Shown piece by piece: positions 8,164 through 14,558 of a stretch of 53,846 bases of DNA. Source of the DNA: a virus; IMG/VR virus record IMGVR_UViG_3300025112_000016, positions 1 to 53,846 of that record; one strand, written 5' to 3'. The stretch's first letter is position 1, and every line of letters starts with the position of its first letter. A program made the translations under genes and the position numbers. Under the pieces are notes generated by a model that had not been told where the DNA came from, did no database searches, and saw only the letters and a program-made list of their open reading frames with translations.

Positions 8164-8241
8164 AGTATATTATTTCACATCGTATGCTCTAGTATATTAC
8201 TATACATAGTATATACTAAGTATAGCATATGCTTAGCTATC
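8164..8241. promoter_or_regulatory. AT-rich divergent control region
   Basis: This is the non-coding centre between leftward and rightward transcription. It contains TATATTATTTCACAT (8166-8180), which recurs exactly at 12953-12967, the palindrome AGCATATGCT (8224-8233), which recurs at 13017-13026, and TACTAAGTATA/GCTTAGC motifs. Shared elements with the candidate origin suggest a common binding protein, or a second replication or regulatory site. Confidence 0.6.
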
Positions 8242-8249
8242 TCCAAACC

Positions 8250-8257
8250 TTTATATA
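8250..8257 (+). promoter_or_regulatory. Rightward promoter TATA box
   Basis: TATCTCCAAACCTTTATATATC: BRE-like CCAAACC and TATA element TTTATATA centred 25 bases before the ATG at 8279. This is a typical leaderless archaeal promoter. Confidence 0.75.
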
Positions 8258-8278
8258 TCTGCAACCCTGTCCAAAAGT

Positions 8279-9199
8279 ATGACAAAAACTCAAGACACAT
8301 CGACTGATGTATCTTTCACCGTTACCTTAGACGAAGAAGGTGCCACGGTGCAGCCAGAAAATTGGGAACCAAGCGAACATCGTTTGTCTCCCTCTAAGAT
8401 AAATCTCTTCTTGCGATGCCCTCGAGCATTCTATTACAGGTATTTAGAAAAACTACCGGATAAACTAACCCTCCACTTATTCAGAGGTACCATTGTTCAT
8501 AATATTCTGGATGAGATATTTACGAAAGAATTCAAAACACCCCATAAATGGCGTAATGGTGAACCCCAAGAATGGGCCATCTTAGAATTTCGTAAAAAAT
8601 GGAAGGAACTCCACGACACGAAGGAATGGCTTTTCAAAAACCCCCAAATAGATGGCGATGTAATGGAACGCGAGACCATAGATTTGTTAGCCAACTTCTG
8701 TCATAAGATAGAAAGGAAGTTAAATGAATTGATGGACTGGGGCGTAGCAAAATCTCCATATCAAGCCTTATATCAATTAAAGCCGCGGTTTGCAGAACAA
8801 CGAATCCACAATAAAGAATTCAAACTGGTGGGTATCATCGATAGTGTGATACAAGATTTCGAAAAGAACATCTCAATCGTCGATTACAAGACCAGTAAAC
8901 GATATGGGCACTGGGTACCAGAAGATTACTACCGGCAATTGATTATATACGCACTCCTTTATTACAAGGATACGGGGGTAATGCCAATGTTCGCAGGTAT
9001 CGACTGGTTAAGATATGACGAATCATATTTTGTTCGCATAACGCAATCTGAAATCGATGAAGCGCAAGATTTGATACGTGGCATCCACGATGACCTTGGA
9101 AGACGCGGCAGCGATATCGAGAACTACGAACTAGTTCCACAGAAACTTTGTGAATGGTGTGCTTTCTATAAGAAACCGTGCGAACCGGGACCAACTTGA
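8279..9199 (+). CDS. Cas4/RecB-like PD-(D/E)XK exonuclease with Fe-S cysteines
   Basis: 306 residues. N-terminal LSPSKINLFLRCPRAFYYRY (Cys47) and C-terminal CEWCAFYKKPC (Cys291, 294, 301) supply the four Cys of a Cas4/AddB-type iron-sulfur cluster. The nuclease core shows GTIVHNILDE (His74), GIIDSV (Asp188), VDYKTSK (Asp202, Lys204) and YYRQLIIYALLYY (the QxxxY motif, Gln220/Tyr224). It is expected to be a 5'-3' ssDNA exonuclease in viral recombination or end processing. No Cas1/Cas2 or CRISPR array is present. It is the first, leaderless, gene of the rightward operon. Confidence 0.9.
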   Translation: MTKTQDTSTDVSFTVTLDEEGATVQPENWEPSEHRLSPSKINLFLRCPRAFYYRYLEKLPDKLTLHLFRGTIVHNILDEIFTKEFKTPHKWRNGEPQEWAILEFRKKWKELHDTKEWLFKNPQIDGDVMERETIDLLANFCHKIERKLNELMDWGVAKSPYQALYQLKPRFAEQRIHNKEFKLVGIIDSVIQDFEKNISIVDYKTSKRYGHWVPEDYYRQLIIYALLYYKDTGVMPMFAGIDWLRYDESYFVRITQSEIDEAQDLIRGIHDDLGRRGSDIENYELVPQKLCEWCAFYKKPCEPGPT

Positions 9200-9321
9200 G
9201 AGGAAAAAGATTAGTATGTTTATTCTGTGGCAAGGAATACATTCACTCATTGACCTTCAAAATGTTCGTGTGTGACGACTGTTATGAAAGTAACGCATTA
9301 AAGAAAGGCGGTAACCTTTAA
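9196..9321 (+). CDS. 41-residue zinc-ribbon microprotein (TTG start)
   Basis: TTG at 9196 overlaps the nuclease stop (TTGA), a standard coupled arrangement in this genome. The product has CLFCGKEY and CDDCYES, a Cys2-Cys2 zinc ribbon, and a basic end. It has the same style as the many zinc-ribbon microproteins further right. Function unknown. Confidence 0.6.
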   Translation: MRGKRLVCLFCGKEYIHSLTFKMFVCDDCYESNALKKGGNL

Positions 9322-9324
9322 ATA
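9317..9324 (+). promoter_or_regulatory. TATA box before the Thr/Asn-rich membrane protein
   Basis: AACCTTTAAATAC. The predicted start of transcription, about 25 bases on, falls near 9346, exactly where the leader hairpin begins. The box overlaps the stop of the preceding gene. Confidence 0.5.
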
Positions 9325-9347
9325 CAATCAGAACATAGAACATTACT

Positions 9348-9409
9348 GTGGGTTGCCACGCTATTGGTTAAAAATAGAAAATTGACAACTACAATATTAG
9401 GGAACCCAC
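9348..9409 (+). promoter_or_regulatory. Structured 5' leader
   Basis: GTGGGTT (9348-9354) pairs perfectly with AACCCAC (9403-9409) and encloses a CTATT/AATAG hairpin. The stem ends just before the ribosome site AGAGGTATAAT of the gene at 9425. An RNA folding this way could control translation or stability. Seen by complementarity only. Confidence 0.45.
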
Positions 9410-9424
9410 GCCAAGAGGTATAAT

Positions 9425-9856
9425 ATGACAAACAATACAACGGCAAACGCAACTACAAACGCAACAACGACAAGTAGCGAAACGAACTTACTTGAAGGAC
9501 TAATAGACCAATTAACGGCGGCACCGGAGCTTCTAGCTGTAGCCGCAGTAGTAGCTGGCGCTGGGGCATATGCTTATCTTCGTGTACCACAGTTCAGCTT
9601 TATAGTCAATAAATACGTTCCCTTCCTACTTGCAAGATACGAATCCGAAATAGACGACCTTATAGAAAAGAATCTGACAGTAATTCAGAAGAAGGCGTAC
9701 ACTAAACTGGACTCGAAGTTGCAACAGACGATGCGGGACAGTGTTCTTCGAGAAGTCATTATGTCCAACTACGACCACTATGACGACGAGTTCGCGAAGA
9801 CTGTAAAAGCAGAAATCCGTGGCGCTCTATCGTCTGCACGTGGCGAAAGTAAGTAA
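9425..9856 (+). CDS. Membrane protein with Thr/Asn-rich, potentially glycosylated N-terminus
   Basis: 143 residues. Residues 1-20 are mostly Thr/Asn/Ala with several N-x-T sequons, then comes an acidic helix, one membrane span (AAPELLAVAAVVAGAGAYAYL, about 32-53) and a 90-residue charged helical domain. This suggests an outward sugar-bearing tip and an internal domain. Strong ribosome site and its own promoter and leader imply notable expression. It could be a virion or host-membrane protein; no family recognised. Confidence 0.65.
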   Translation: MTNNTTANATTNATTTSSETNLLEGLIDQLTAAPELLAVAAVVAGAGAYAYLRVPQFSFIVNKYVPFLLARYESEIDDLIEKNLTVIQKKAYTKLDSKLQQTMRDSVLREVIMSNYDHYDDEFAKTVKAEIRGALSSARGESK

Positions 9857-10145
9857 ACCGCAGTACTACAATGCCCAATGGCATAACTGTATGAAATGCC
9901 GAACCCATTATATGAGCGAACAGCCTCACCTCAGGGCATACCTCTGTGATGATTGCTGGAAAAAGATGCCTCATTACCGTCCCCACCCTAAGACAATTAT
10001 AAGAGAACAACAAAAACCGTCAAAGGGTCCTACCTACCATATTCCTCATATTTTAAGTCAGATATCATTAAAGGAGGCCCTCCTCTATATCATAGGCAAC
10101 GGATTGTGCTTACTAATACTATCCTACTATCTGTGGTTCAAGTAA
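9840..10145 (+). CDS. Zinc-ribbon protein with C-terminal membrane helix
   Basis: About 101 residues from GTG at 9840; another GTG in frame at 9819 is possible and neither has a good ribosome site. CMKC and CDDC form a zinc ribbon near the N-terminus, followed by a basic, Pro-rich linker and a hydrophobic end (EALLYIIGNGLCLLILSYYLWF) that should anchor it in the membrane. It overlaps the end of the preceding membrane-protein gene and shares TAATG with the next gene. Function unknown. Confidence 0.6.
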   Translation: MAKVSKPQYYNAQWHNCMKCRTHYMSEQPHLRAYLCDDCWKKMPHYRPHPKTIIREQQKPSKGPTYHIPHILSQISLKEALLYIIGNGLCLLILSYYLWFK

Positions 10146-10249
10146 TGTCCTCCCTCCTTCCCTCCCGTTGTCCCCTTTGCGACGGCCGGGCCATAGTTAT
10201 CAACGAAAAAGGCCACTGGCGTTGTTGTAAGTGCAACCCTGTGAAATAA
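10145..10249 (+). CDS. 34-residue zinc-ribbon microprotein
   Basis: ATG overlaps the previous stop (TAATG). The product contains CPLCDGRAIVINEKGHWRCC and KC, a minimal Cys2-Cys2 ribbon. Last gene of the small operon that starts at 8279; non-coding sequence follows. Confidence 0.5.
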   Translation: MSSLLPSRCPLCDGRAIVINEKGHWRCCKCNPVK

Positions 10250-10446
10250 ACATATTTTTAAAAAACGGGTATATTTTCTTTTTTCACACTCGTGCCCAAT
10301 TTTTATAAAAGGCCTAATTCAAAATTTCTCCGATTTGTTTAAACCCCTGGGGGGAATCGGGTCACCTTCTAGCCTTATCTTTAGAGGGGGCCGTGACTAA
10401 ATGGCCTGAATTTCTTTATATACCCCCGTGGCCCTGTATACTTGCC
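10250..10446 (+). promoter_or_regulatory. Non-coding stretch with promoter of the structured island
   Basis: No plausible gene on either strand. A TATA element TTTATATA lies at 10415-10422 in TTTCTTTATATACCCCC; expected transcription start is near 10447. A second TATA-like TTTTTATAAAAGG is at about 10300. Base composition shifts here from AT-rich to GC-rich. Confidence 0.5.
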
Positions 10447-10815
10447 TTGGACGTAGTCGCACATTGTCCCCCTATTAGTCAATAGGTTCCAAGTTAGGGC
10501 ACTAAAGTAGATAACTACCTCTGCCCCCGCAAGGGGTAAGAAGGAGGCAAGGTTGAAATAGATGGCAGGACAAGTGGTTGAGTATCACTTACCCACGGTT
10601 GGATGACCCAAAAATAAGATACCTCTCTGAAGAGTGACTTCTCCGAAGAGGGCGTGACAGTGCAGACCGAAGACTAGAGTAGCACTGAATAAGGATTAAT
10701 GTAAGAAATGCAATGTCCCCGAACAAAACTTCTGTGGTATCTTGTGACGAGTCTGTGGAGGAAGGTTGTGTAATGGCAACGACTCCGCTTACTACCCTGA
10801 GATGGGAAAGAAGGA
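10447..10815 (+). ncRNA. Candidate structured RNA / long 5' leader
   Basis: About 370 bases without a gene, between a TATA box and the ORF at 10816. Perfect local helices include CCTATT/AATAGG (10471-10486), CCCC-GCAA-GGGG with a GNRA tetraloop (10525-10536), AAGTG/CACTT (10572-10590) and CAGTGC/GCACTG (10658-10687). This density of perfect stems argues for selected RNA structure. It may be one end of a larger RNA that continues to 12440. Confidence 0.5.
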
Positions 10816-11199
10816 ATGACTGTGGCCCCAAACTATAGTTATGCCCGAATGCCCTACGACGGATTCGACCGAGTCCTCCAGGCGTCTGGATTTATGGGAC
10901 GTCCGCACGGAGCTCGAGTCGCTATGGGTCTGTCTTTTGTATCTCTGTCCAAGACAGAGGAACACAAGGCTTTCTTCGTAGCACTCGGTGCAGAAATGCG
11001 GAAGTTCCTGAAGTCCGGTATGTCGGTGGGACAGAAGGCCGGAGTCGTGGTCGCCAAGTCCGATGAGTCGGAACGAATGGCGTTCATCGAAGCAGTCCCT
11101 GAGGATGATTTGATGGCGCTAGCCGGAATGATTTCAGAACGATTGGGCCTCACGGCACCAGCTGAGTCGAAACCGTCTAAGGCAAAGGGCAAGAAGTAG
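10816..11199 (+). CDS. Hypothetical GC-rich gene inside structured island
   Basis: 127 residues with realistic protein composition: helical segments (EEHKAFFVALGAEMRKFL, EDDLMALAGMISERLGL) and a basic tail (SKPSKAKGKK). Third codon positions are clearly richer in G/C than in neighbouring genes. Yet the frame also carries perfect hairpins (CTCTGTC-CAA-GACAGAG), and a UUCG-capped stem starts on the last base of the stop codon. It is probably a real gene, perhaps nucleic-acid binding, but it could be an open frame across a structured RNA. A ribosome site GAAAGAAGGA precedes ATG. Confidence 0.55.
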   Translation: MTVAPNYSYARMPYDGFDRVLQASGFMGRPHGARVAMGLSFVSLSKTEEHKAFFVALGAEMRKFLKSGMSVGQKAGVVVAKSDESERMAFIEAVPEDDLMALAGMISERLGLTAPAESKPSKAKGKK

Positions 11200-11403
11200 A
11201 GTCCTTCGGGACTCGAAACTCGCCTGACCTGTCTGAGTTACCCACCTTGGTGGGAACTGTCGACGACCTAAGAACCAAAGTAACCCGGAATTATGGCGAC
11301 TCCTCAGGGGGTTCCTATGAATCCGATAAGGAAGGTATACGTGGCGCCGACTAATTGTGCCAACGGGGGCCTGGCCTGATTTGGCCCCCCACAGGATTTA
11401 ACT
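11199..11403 (+). ncRNA. Hairpin-rich intergenic RNA segment
   Basis: GAGTCC-TTCG-GGACTC (11199-11214, UUCG tetraloop) follows directly on the stop codon of the gene before. Next come CCCAC-CTTG-GTGGG (11241-11254), TTCCT/AGGAA (11312-11333) enclosing GAATCCGATA, and GGGGGCC/GGCCCCC (11365-11389), which sits 14 bases before the ATG at 11404. The first could stop ribosomes or stabilise the 3' end; the last could act as a terminator or block initiation. The CCTAtGAATCCGATA block recurs at 12156. Confidence 0.5.
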
Positions 11404-11694
11404 ATGACTACATACGAAGTAACAGAGAGGGTTGTAAATGCAGCCCGTGGTGAATTTCTCACTCTAGCTACAATGGAGAGGGACGAGTTCGGTGGATGGC
11501 ACCGAGCCCCTACTACCCACTACTTGCGAGAGGGAGACTGCGTGTTCCAGTGCAGAATTTTCGGAAGAAATGTTCTCACTGAAAAGGCCTCATCAGAGAT
11601 GTGTGACATCTTCGACAGAGTGCCAATGAAAACTCACTCCGAGTTAGCCGCCGAAACAAAGGCGATGACTTACAGGAACGGTCGACCAGAATAA
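11404..11694 (+). CDS. Hypothetical protein inside structured island
   Basis: 96 residues beginning MTTYEVTERVVNAARGEF, mixed alpha/beta character with two Cys, no membrane span and no recognised motif. Codon use is more GC-rich than in genes outside the island but less extreme than in the gene at 10816. Only weak ribosome site (ACAGGATTTAACT) and a strong hairpin 14 bases upstream. Probably a gene. Confidence 0.5.
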   Translation: MTTYEVTERVVNAARGEFLTLATMERDEFGGWHRAPTTHYLREGDCVFQCRIFGRNVLTEKASSEMCDIFDRVPMKTHSELAAETKAMTYRNGRPE

Positions 11695-12440
11695 GACTGA
11701 ACGAGTGATTTATACAGATACCACAGAGGAATGACGATTAATAACAGACGAAGGCCCCCAGGGGAGGCAGACCTGACCAGACACGAAAAGCGAACCGGGG
11801 GAATACCAGCGAGGCAAAAAAGGTAAGTCCTCGCAGGAGGGAAAAATGCAGACCTGAGCAAGTCTACCCAAACTGCTCACTTTACGCTTCTCCGTCTCTA
11901 GAGACGATGAGTTAATGCCGACGGCCCAGTGAAGGGCCCAAGGATAGGCAGGAGAAGATTACGATTCTCGAAGAACCGAGGTGACCAAGAACGTACGGAA
12001 GCCACCCTCGACGATGTCCTGTGTGAGGACTCACACCGCGAGGAAAAGGCACGGCAACGAAGTTGGCATCGGTGAAGAGATAGACCAGGATGGGCACGAA
12101 GTAACAAGAACATCTGGTCGAGATAAGACCACCGAAGAGACCTCTCTCAAGGAGTCCTAGGAATCCGATACAGAGAGGTGTGGCACTTAGACTTCATCGG
12201 ACTGCGATGAATACTGCTTGAGGTCCCGCAGCTCGAGTCGCTGTCAGACCCGGACTTAGTGCGGACAATCCCAGCGATGCGCGGCCTCGAAACCGTTCCT
12301 TGAGCAAGGACAAAGAAGTGCTGGGGCTGACCTAGCATAAGACCTCCTGCCCTAACCCGGCAGGGGGCACCTGAGGATTAACACTGATACTGAATCAAAG
12401 GCTACGGAGCGCCCTTCTGCGCCCGGGGGCCACCCTGGAC
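11695..12440 (+). ncRNA. Candidate large structured non-coding RNA
   Basis: 746 bases with stops in all plus frames and only implausible minus-strand frames. At least ten perfect 5-7 bp helices are visible: GCGAGG/CCTCGC (11809-11834), CGTCTC/GAGACG (11893-11906), GGCCC/GGGCC (11923-11938), GAGAA/TTCTC (11952-11969), CCTCG/CGAGG enclosing GTGTGA/TCACAC (12006-12043), CTCTCT/AGAGAG (12142-12177), TTCATC/GATGAA (12193-12211), CCTTG/CAAGG (12298-12309) and CCTGCC/GGCAGG (12346-12364). The plus strand is purine-rich. Phages are known to carry large ornate RNAs such as GOLLD and ROOL; this does not visibly match either but is of that kind. Confidence 0.5.
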
Positions 12441-12446
12441 TTTTTT
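12421..12446 (+). terminator. Hairpin and T-run terminator
   Basis: GGGGGCCACCCTGG followed by ACTTTTTT. A GC-rich hairpin plus six T residues closes the structured region just before the tandem repeats, consistent with transcription termination. Confidence 0.45.
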
Positions 12447-12451
12447 GAAGT

Positions 12452-12759
12452 GCTGCAGCAGACGACCCGAGCATATGAGAAAATGCTCGAGCGCTTGCGC
12501 TACAGCGGTCCGCTGGAGAGAGAAAACGCTGTGCTGCAGCAGACTACCGCAGCATAAAAAAAAAGAGCTATAGCAAAGCGCTGCAGCGGTCTACGCCAGC
12601 GAGAGAAAAGAGCTCCAGCGCTATGCTGCAGCGGTCTGCCACAGCGAGAAAACTCGGCTCGAGCAAAGTGCTGCAGCGGTTCGCCGCAGTGAGAAAGAAG
12701 CGCTCGAGCAAAGCGCTGCAGCGGTTCGCTGGTGTGAGAAAAGCTTGCTGTAAGCTGAT
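12452..12759. repeat. 45-bp tandem repeat, about seven units
   Basis: Units begin GCTGCAGC (or variants) at 12452, 12499, 12533, 12580, 12625, 12670 and 12715. The last four are spaced exactly 45 bp; earlier ones vary (34-47). Consensus core GCTGCAGCGGTTCGCC, then GCAGTGAGAAA and CGCTCGAGCAAAG. The period equals 15 codons and several frames on both strands stay open. In the plus frame the last four units would read A-A-A-V-x-x-S-E-K-x-x-L-E-Q-S, a helical repeat, but upstream units carry a stop and frame changes and no start codon exists. Either a decayed repeat gene or non-coding protein-binding repeats. Confidence 0.75.
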
Positions 12760-12887
12760 GCTTGCTGTAAGCTGACGCTCGATGCTCACGAGCTGACGCT
12801 GGGGCTGTCACAAGCTGACGCTGGAAAATTGGAAGCTCACGCTGGGGCTGTCAAAGCTCACGCTGGAAGCTCTCAAGCTCACGCTGG
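12753..12887. repeat. 21-bp iteron array, seven copies
   Basis: AGCT(G/C)ACGCTGG occurs at 12791, 12813, 12834, 12855 and 12876 (spacing 22, 21, 21, 21), with looser copies at 12753 and 12770. A 21-bp period places every copy on the same face of the helix, as in iterons bound by replication initiators. The array abuts the AT-rich tract to the right, matching iteron-origin layout. Confidence 0.8.
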
Positions 12888-12939
12888 ATGAACCTAAACT
12901 TGCTGGTTCTAGTTTGCTGAACTGGTTTGGTGTGTGTGC

Positions 12940-13150
12940 TCGAAGAAAGAGCTATATTATTTCACATACTGCTGGTATATTATAATACGCTAAGTAATAG
13001 TATATGCTTAGTATATAGCATATGCTATAGTAAGAAGATACCCTAAGCATTGTTATGTATATAAGCACTTACTAAGCGCAGCTATAATATAGATATTAAT
13101 ATGCTTTACTTAACATATCTAAGCAGTGCCGCAATTTTTGTAGCAGTCTA
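12940..13150. other. AT-rich tract, candidate origin unwinding element
   Basis: Very AT-rich with no gene. Contains TATATTATTTCACAT (12953-12967), an exact repeat of 8166-8180, the palindrome AGCATATGCT (13017-13026), and repeated CTAAG/CTTAG motifs (about 12990, 13006, 13043, 13071, 13117). Beside the iteron array it fits a DNA unwinding element. No replication initiator gene is evident next to it. Confidence 0.5.
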
Positions 13151-13164
13151 CCGTGTCAGTTGCT

Positions 13165-13254
13165 AATGCTTCCAGCTGGCATACCTTTATATACTCTGCT
13201 ATCCCTAAAAAATTACCCTCCAGCAAAAAAAATACAAATGCTGGATTGAAACAA
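13165..13254 (+). promoter_or_regulatory. Promoter and leader hairpin, copy 1
   Basis: TATA element TTTATATA at 13186-13193; transcription expected near 13215. The leader forms CCAGC/GCTGG (13220-13244) ahead of the ATG at 13255. About 50 bases from AATGCTTCCAGCT onward are nearly identical to 14836-14887, where the hairpin is CAGCGG/CCGCTG. The stem sequence differs but pairing and the following GGATT are kept. Confidence 0.65.
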
Positions 13255-13623
13255 ATGAGCGAAAAAACAATAGAGCTGGAAGACATCCAGAAGTTGCTGC
13301 AGTGGCAACAAAAGCTGGAAGGCAAGACACCAGTGCTCGGTCTAACCGACAATGATAGCCTTCTACAAGAAGCGCTGCAGGAACTGTCAGCATATTGGTT
13401 CCGTGAAGAGCAGGCGACTCACCCTGCTGCCGTTGAATTATTTACCCGGCAGTTATTTGATTCGCTGCGAACTATGGACCCAGCAAACAGGAACAACGTG
13501 CTTAACCGCATCCGCTTGGAAGGTGGTTATCAGAGCACAGGGACTGGTGGAATTATCGGAGCCAACCGCTACCATTCAGATAGAAGTAAAGCAGATGGCA
13601 GTTTGATACGCAGGAGAAGATAA
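13255..13623 (+). CDS. Hypothetical helical protein
   Basis: 122 residues starting MSEKTIELEDIQ. This start is chosen because upstream in-frame ATGs precede the promoter. Helical, Gln/Leu-rich (LLQWQQKLEG, LLQEALQELSAYWF), with a basic C-terminus (DRSKADGSLIRRRR). No Cys, no membrane span, no family recognised. It is the first gene of the long rightward accessory operon; the next gene starts right after its stop. Confidence 0.6.
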   Translation: MSEKTIELEDIQKLLQWQQKLEGKTPVLGLTDNDSLLQEALQELSAYWFREEQATHPAAVELFTRQLFDSLRTMDPANRNNVLNRIRLEGGYQSTGTGGIIGANRYHSDRSKADGSLIRRRR

Positions 13624-13788
13624 ATGCGCTGTGTAGATGAAAGCATATGTAAAAGAAGTGATAGGTATGGACACTGCTCGAAATGCGACAAGCCAATCCT
13701 GGTAGAAGAGCTATATGAATGCCAGCACTGTCGATGTGTGATATCGCTCGGTAAAGAGTGTATTAATTGCTATGGAGATGAAATATGA
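13624..13788 (+). CDS. 54-residue zinc-ribbon protein, paralog A
   Basis: Starts on the base after the previous stop. Contains SICKRSDRYGHCSKCDKPIL, then CQHCRC and CINC, enough Cys for two zinc sites. The first half is a close paralog of the gene at 14247, with near-identical DNA over about 65 bases. Small nucleic-acid- or protein-binding adaptors are plausible. Overlaps the next gene by ATGA. Confidence 0.65.
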   Translation: MRCVDESICKRSDRYGHCSKCDKPILVEELYECQHCRCVISLGKECINCYGDEI

Positions 13789-13922
13789 AGCAAGAAAAGA
13801 AATGTAAGTTGCTGTGTGGCAAACCAGCATTAAAATGTTGGCAAGCTGCTGATATGTGTAAAGAGTGCTATAAAGTCCATCAAAGAGCAATGGATAATGT
13901 AATGAGCACAGGACACTTCTAA
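13785..13922 (+). CDS. 45-residue Cys-rich microprotein
   Basis: ATGA overlap with the preceding stop. CKLLC and CKEC pairs plus one extra Cys suggest a zinc-binding module; otherwise basic and polar. Unknown function. Confidence 0.55.
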   Translation: MKQEKKCKLLCGKPALKCWQAADMCKECYKVHQRAMDNVMSTGHF

Positions 13923-13990
13923 TGAGCTGGATAGAATTTATAAGATGGCAATGCTTAAATCAAATTGCTATAATGAAAAGGATGAAATAG
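13922..13990 (+). CDS. 22-residue micro-ORF
   Basis: Begins MSWIEFIRWQCLNQ, coupled to the previous stop by TAATG. It has the same MSW(x)E opening as small genes at 21689 and 32201. Could be a short membrane-associated peptide or only a translational bridge. Confidence 0.3.
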   Translation: MSWIEFIRWQCLNQIAIMKRMK

Positions 13991-14032
13991 CAATCATCAC
14001 AAAAATGCTAAAAATGAAAGGAGGCAAAGCAA

Positions 14033-14239
14033 ATGGACAACAAAGAGCTAGATTTGACACACAATGACAGCACACCTAATTTCCCCGCTATAAAAGATGC
14101 GTTGATAGCAATTCATTCAGATGGAGAGCAATTCGACTGTGGACTAGCGTGGCAAGGAGGCTGTGGAGCAGCAATGCATTCACCTGCTAATATGAAAGTG
14201 CTCAATGAAATCATCGAAGTGCTAGAAGGCTACTATTAA
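14033..14239 (+). CDS. Hypothetical 68-residue protein
   Basis: Strong ribosome site AAAGGAGGCAAAGCAA before ATG. Acidic, with CGLAWQGGCGAAMHS in the middle (two Cys, Gly-rich) and a helical end. No family recognised. The next gene follows within eight bases. Confidence 0.6.
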   Translation: MDNKELDLTHNDSTPNFPAIKDALIAIHSDGEQFDCGLAWQGGCGAAMHSPANMKVLNEIIEVLEGYY

Positions 14240-14246
14240 TGAAGCA

Positions 14247-14423
14247 ATGGCACAACCTGAAAGCATATGTAAAAGAAGTGCTAGGTATGGATTTTTGGAA
14301 ACAGCAATGATTAGAATACACTGCTCGAAATGCGACAAGCCAATCCTGGTAAAAAAGCTAAAAAAAGAACAGCTTTGTTACTACTGCTGGGATTCAGGGT
14401 CACGAGGTATTTACAGCAAATGA
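14247..14423 (+). CDS. 58-residue zinc-ribbon protein, paralog B
   Basis: MAQPESICKRSARYG, then a nine-residue insert relative to paralog A at 13624, then HCSKCDKPILVKK and CYYCW. The DNA of the two copies is almost identical in two blocks (13638-13670 with 14258-14290, and 13671-13704 with 14318-14351) separated by a 27-base in-frame insertion here. A clear tandem gene duplication. Confidence 0.65.
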   Translation: MAQPESICKRSARYGFLETAMIRIHCSKCDKPILVKKLKKEQLCYYCWDSGSRGIYSK

Positions 14424-14464
14424 TAAAAAACAGTGGAAAGGAATGGAGTGAGCGTCTCACCAAT

Positions 14465-14532
14465 ACAAATGCTCGTTTGTTTCGGGCTCGCTCTATTCCC
14501 CACAAATGCTCGGAGCAACCGAGTCTTTTTAT
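14465..14532 (+). terminator. Three hairpins, T-run and overlapping promoter
   Basis: ACAAA/TTTGT (14465-14480), GGG/CCC (14484-14500) and CTCGG-AGCAA-CCGAG (14509-14523) followed by TCTTTTT. The T-run is also part of a TATA box (TTTTTATA, 14525-14532) for the gene at 14559, so termination and re-initiation coincide. The middle hairpin GGGCTCGCTCTATTCCC is very similar to one at 18743-18759. Confidence 0.5.
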
Positions 14533-14558
14533 ACTTACAGCCCTTTATGGAGTCAACA

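Noticed and set aside
8279-9199. CRISPR-Cas adaptation module
   Set aside because: Cas4-like nuclease without Cas1/Cas2 or an array; such stand-alone nucleases are common in archaeal viruses and serve recombination.
11898-12338. Minus-strand ORFs of 61-71 residues
   Set aside because: Arg/Ser/His-rich low-quality products over perfect hairpins; no start signals. They are shadows of the structured RNA.
10447-12440. RNase P, SRP or ribosomal RNA
   Set aside because: None of the invariant segments of these RNAs that I know could be found by reading.
12452-12759. CRISPR array
   Set aside because: Units are contiguous 45-bp repeats without unique spacers, and no cas genes other than the stand-alone Cas4-like nuclease are present.
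12500-12811. Minus-strand 103-residue repeat protein
   Set aside because: No promoter or ribosome site, opposite to all neighbours, and the repeat leaves other frames equally open. It is mentioned only as a property of the repeat.
14433-14558. N-terminal extension of the zinc-ribbon gene at 14559
   Set aside because: The extension would cross three hairpins, a T-run and the TATA box; the downstream ATG fits the promoter.
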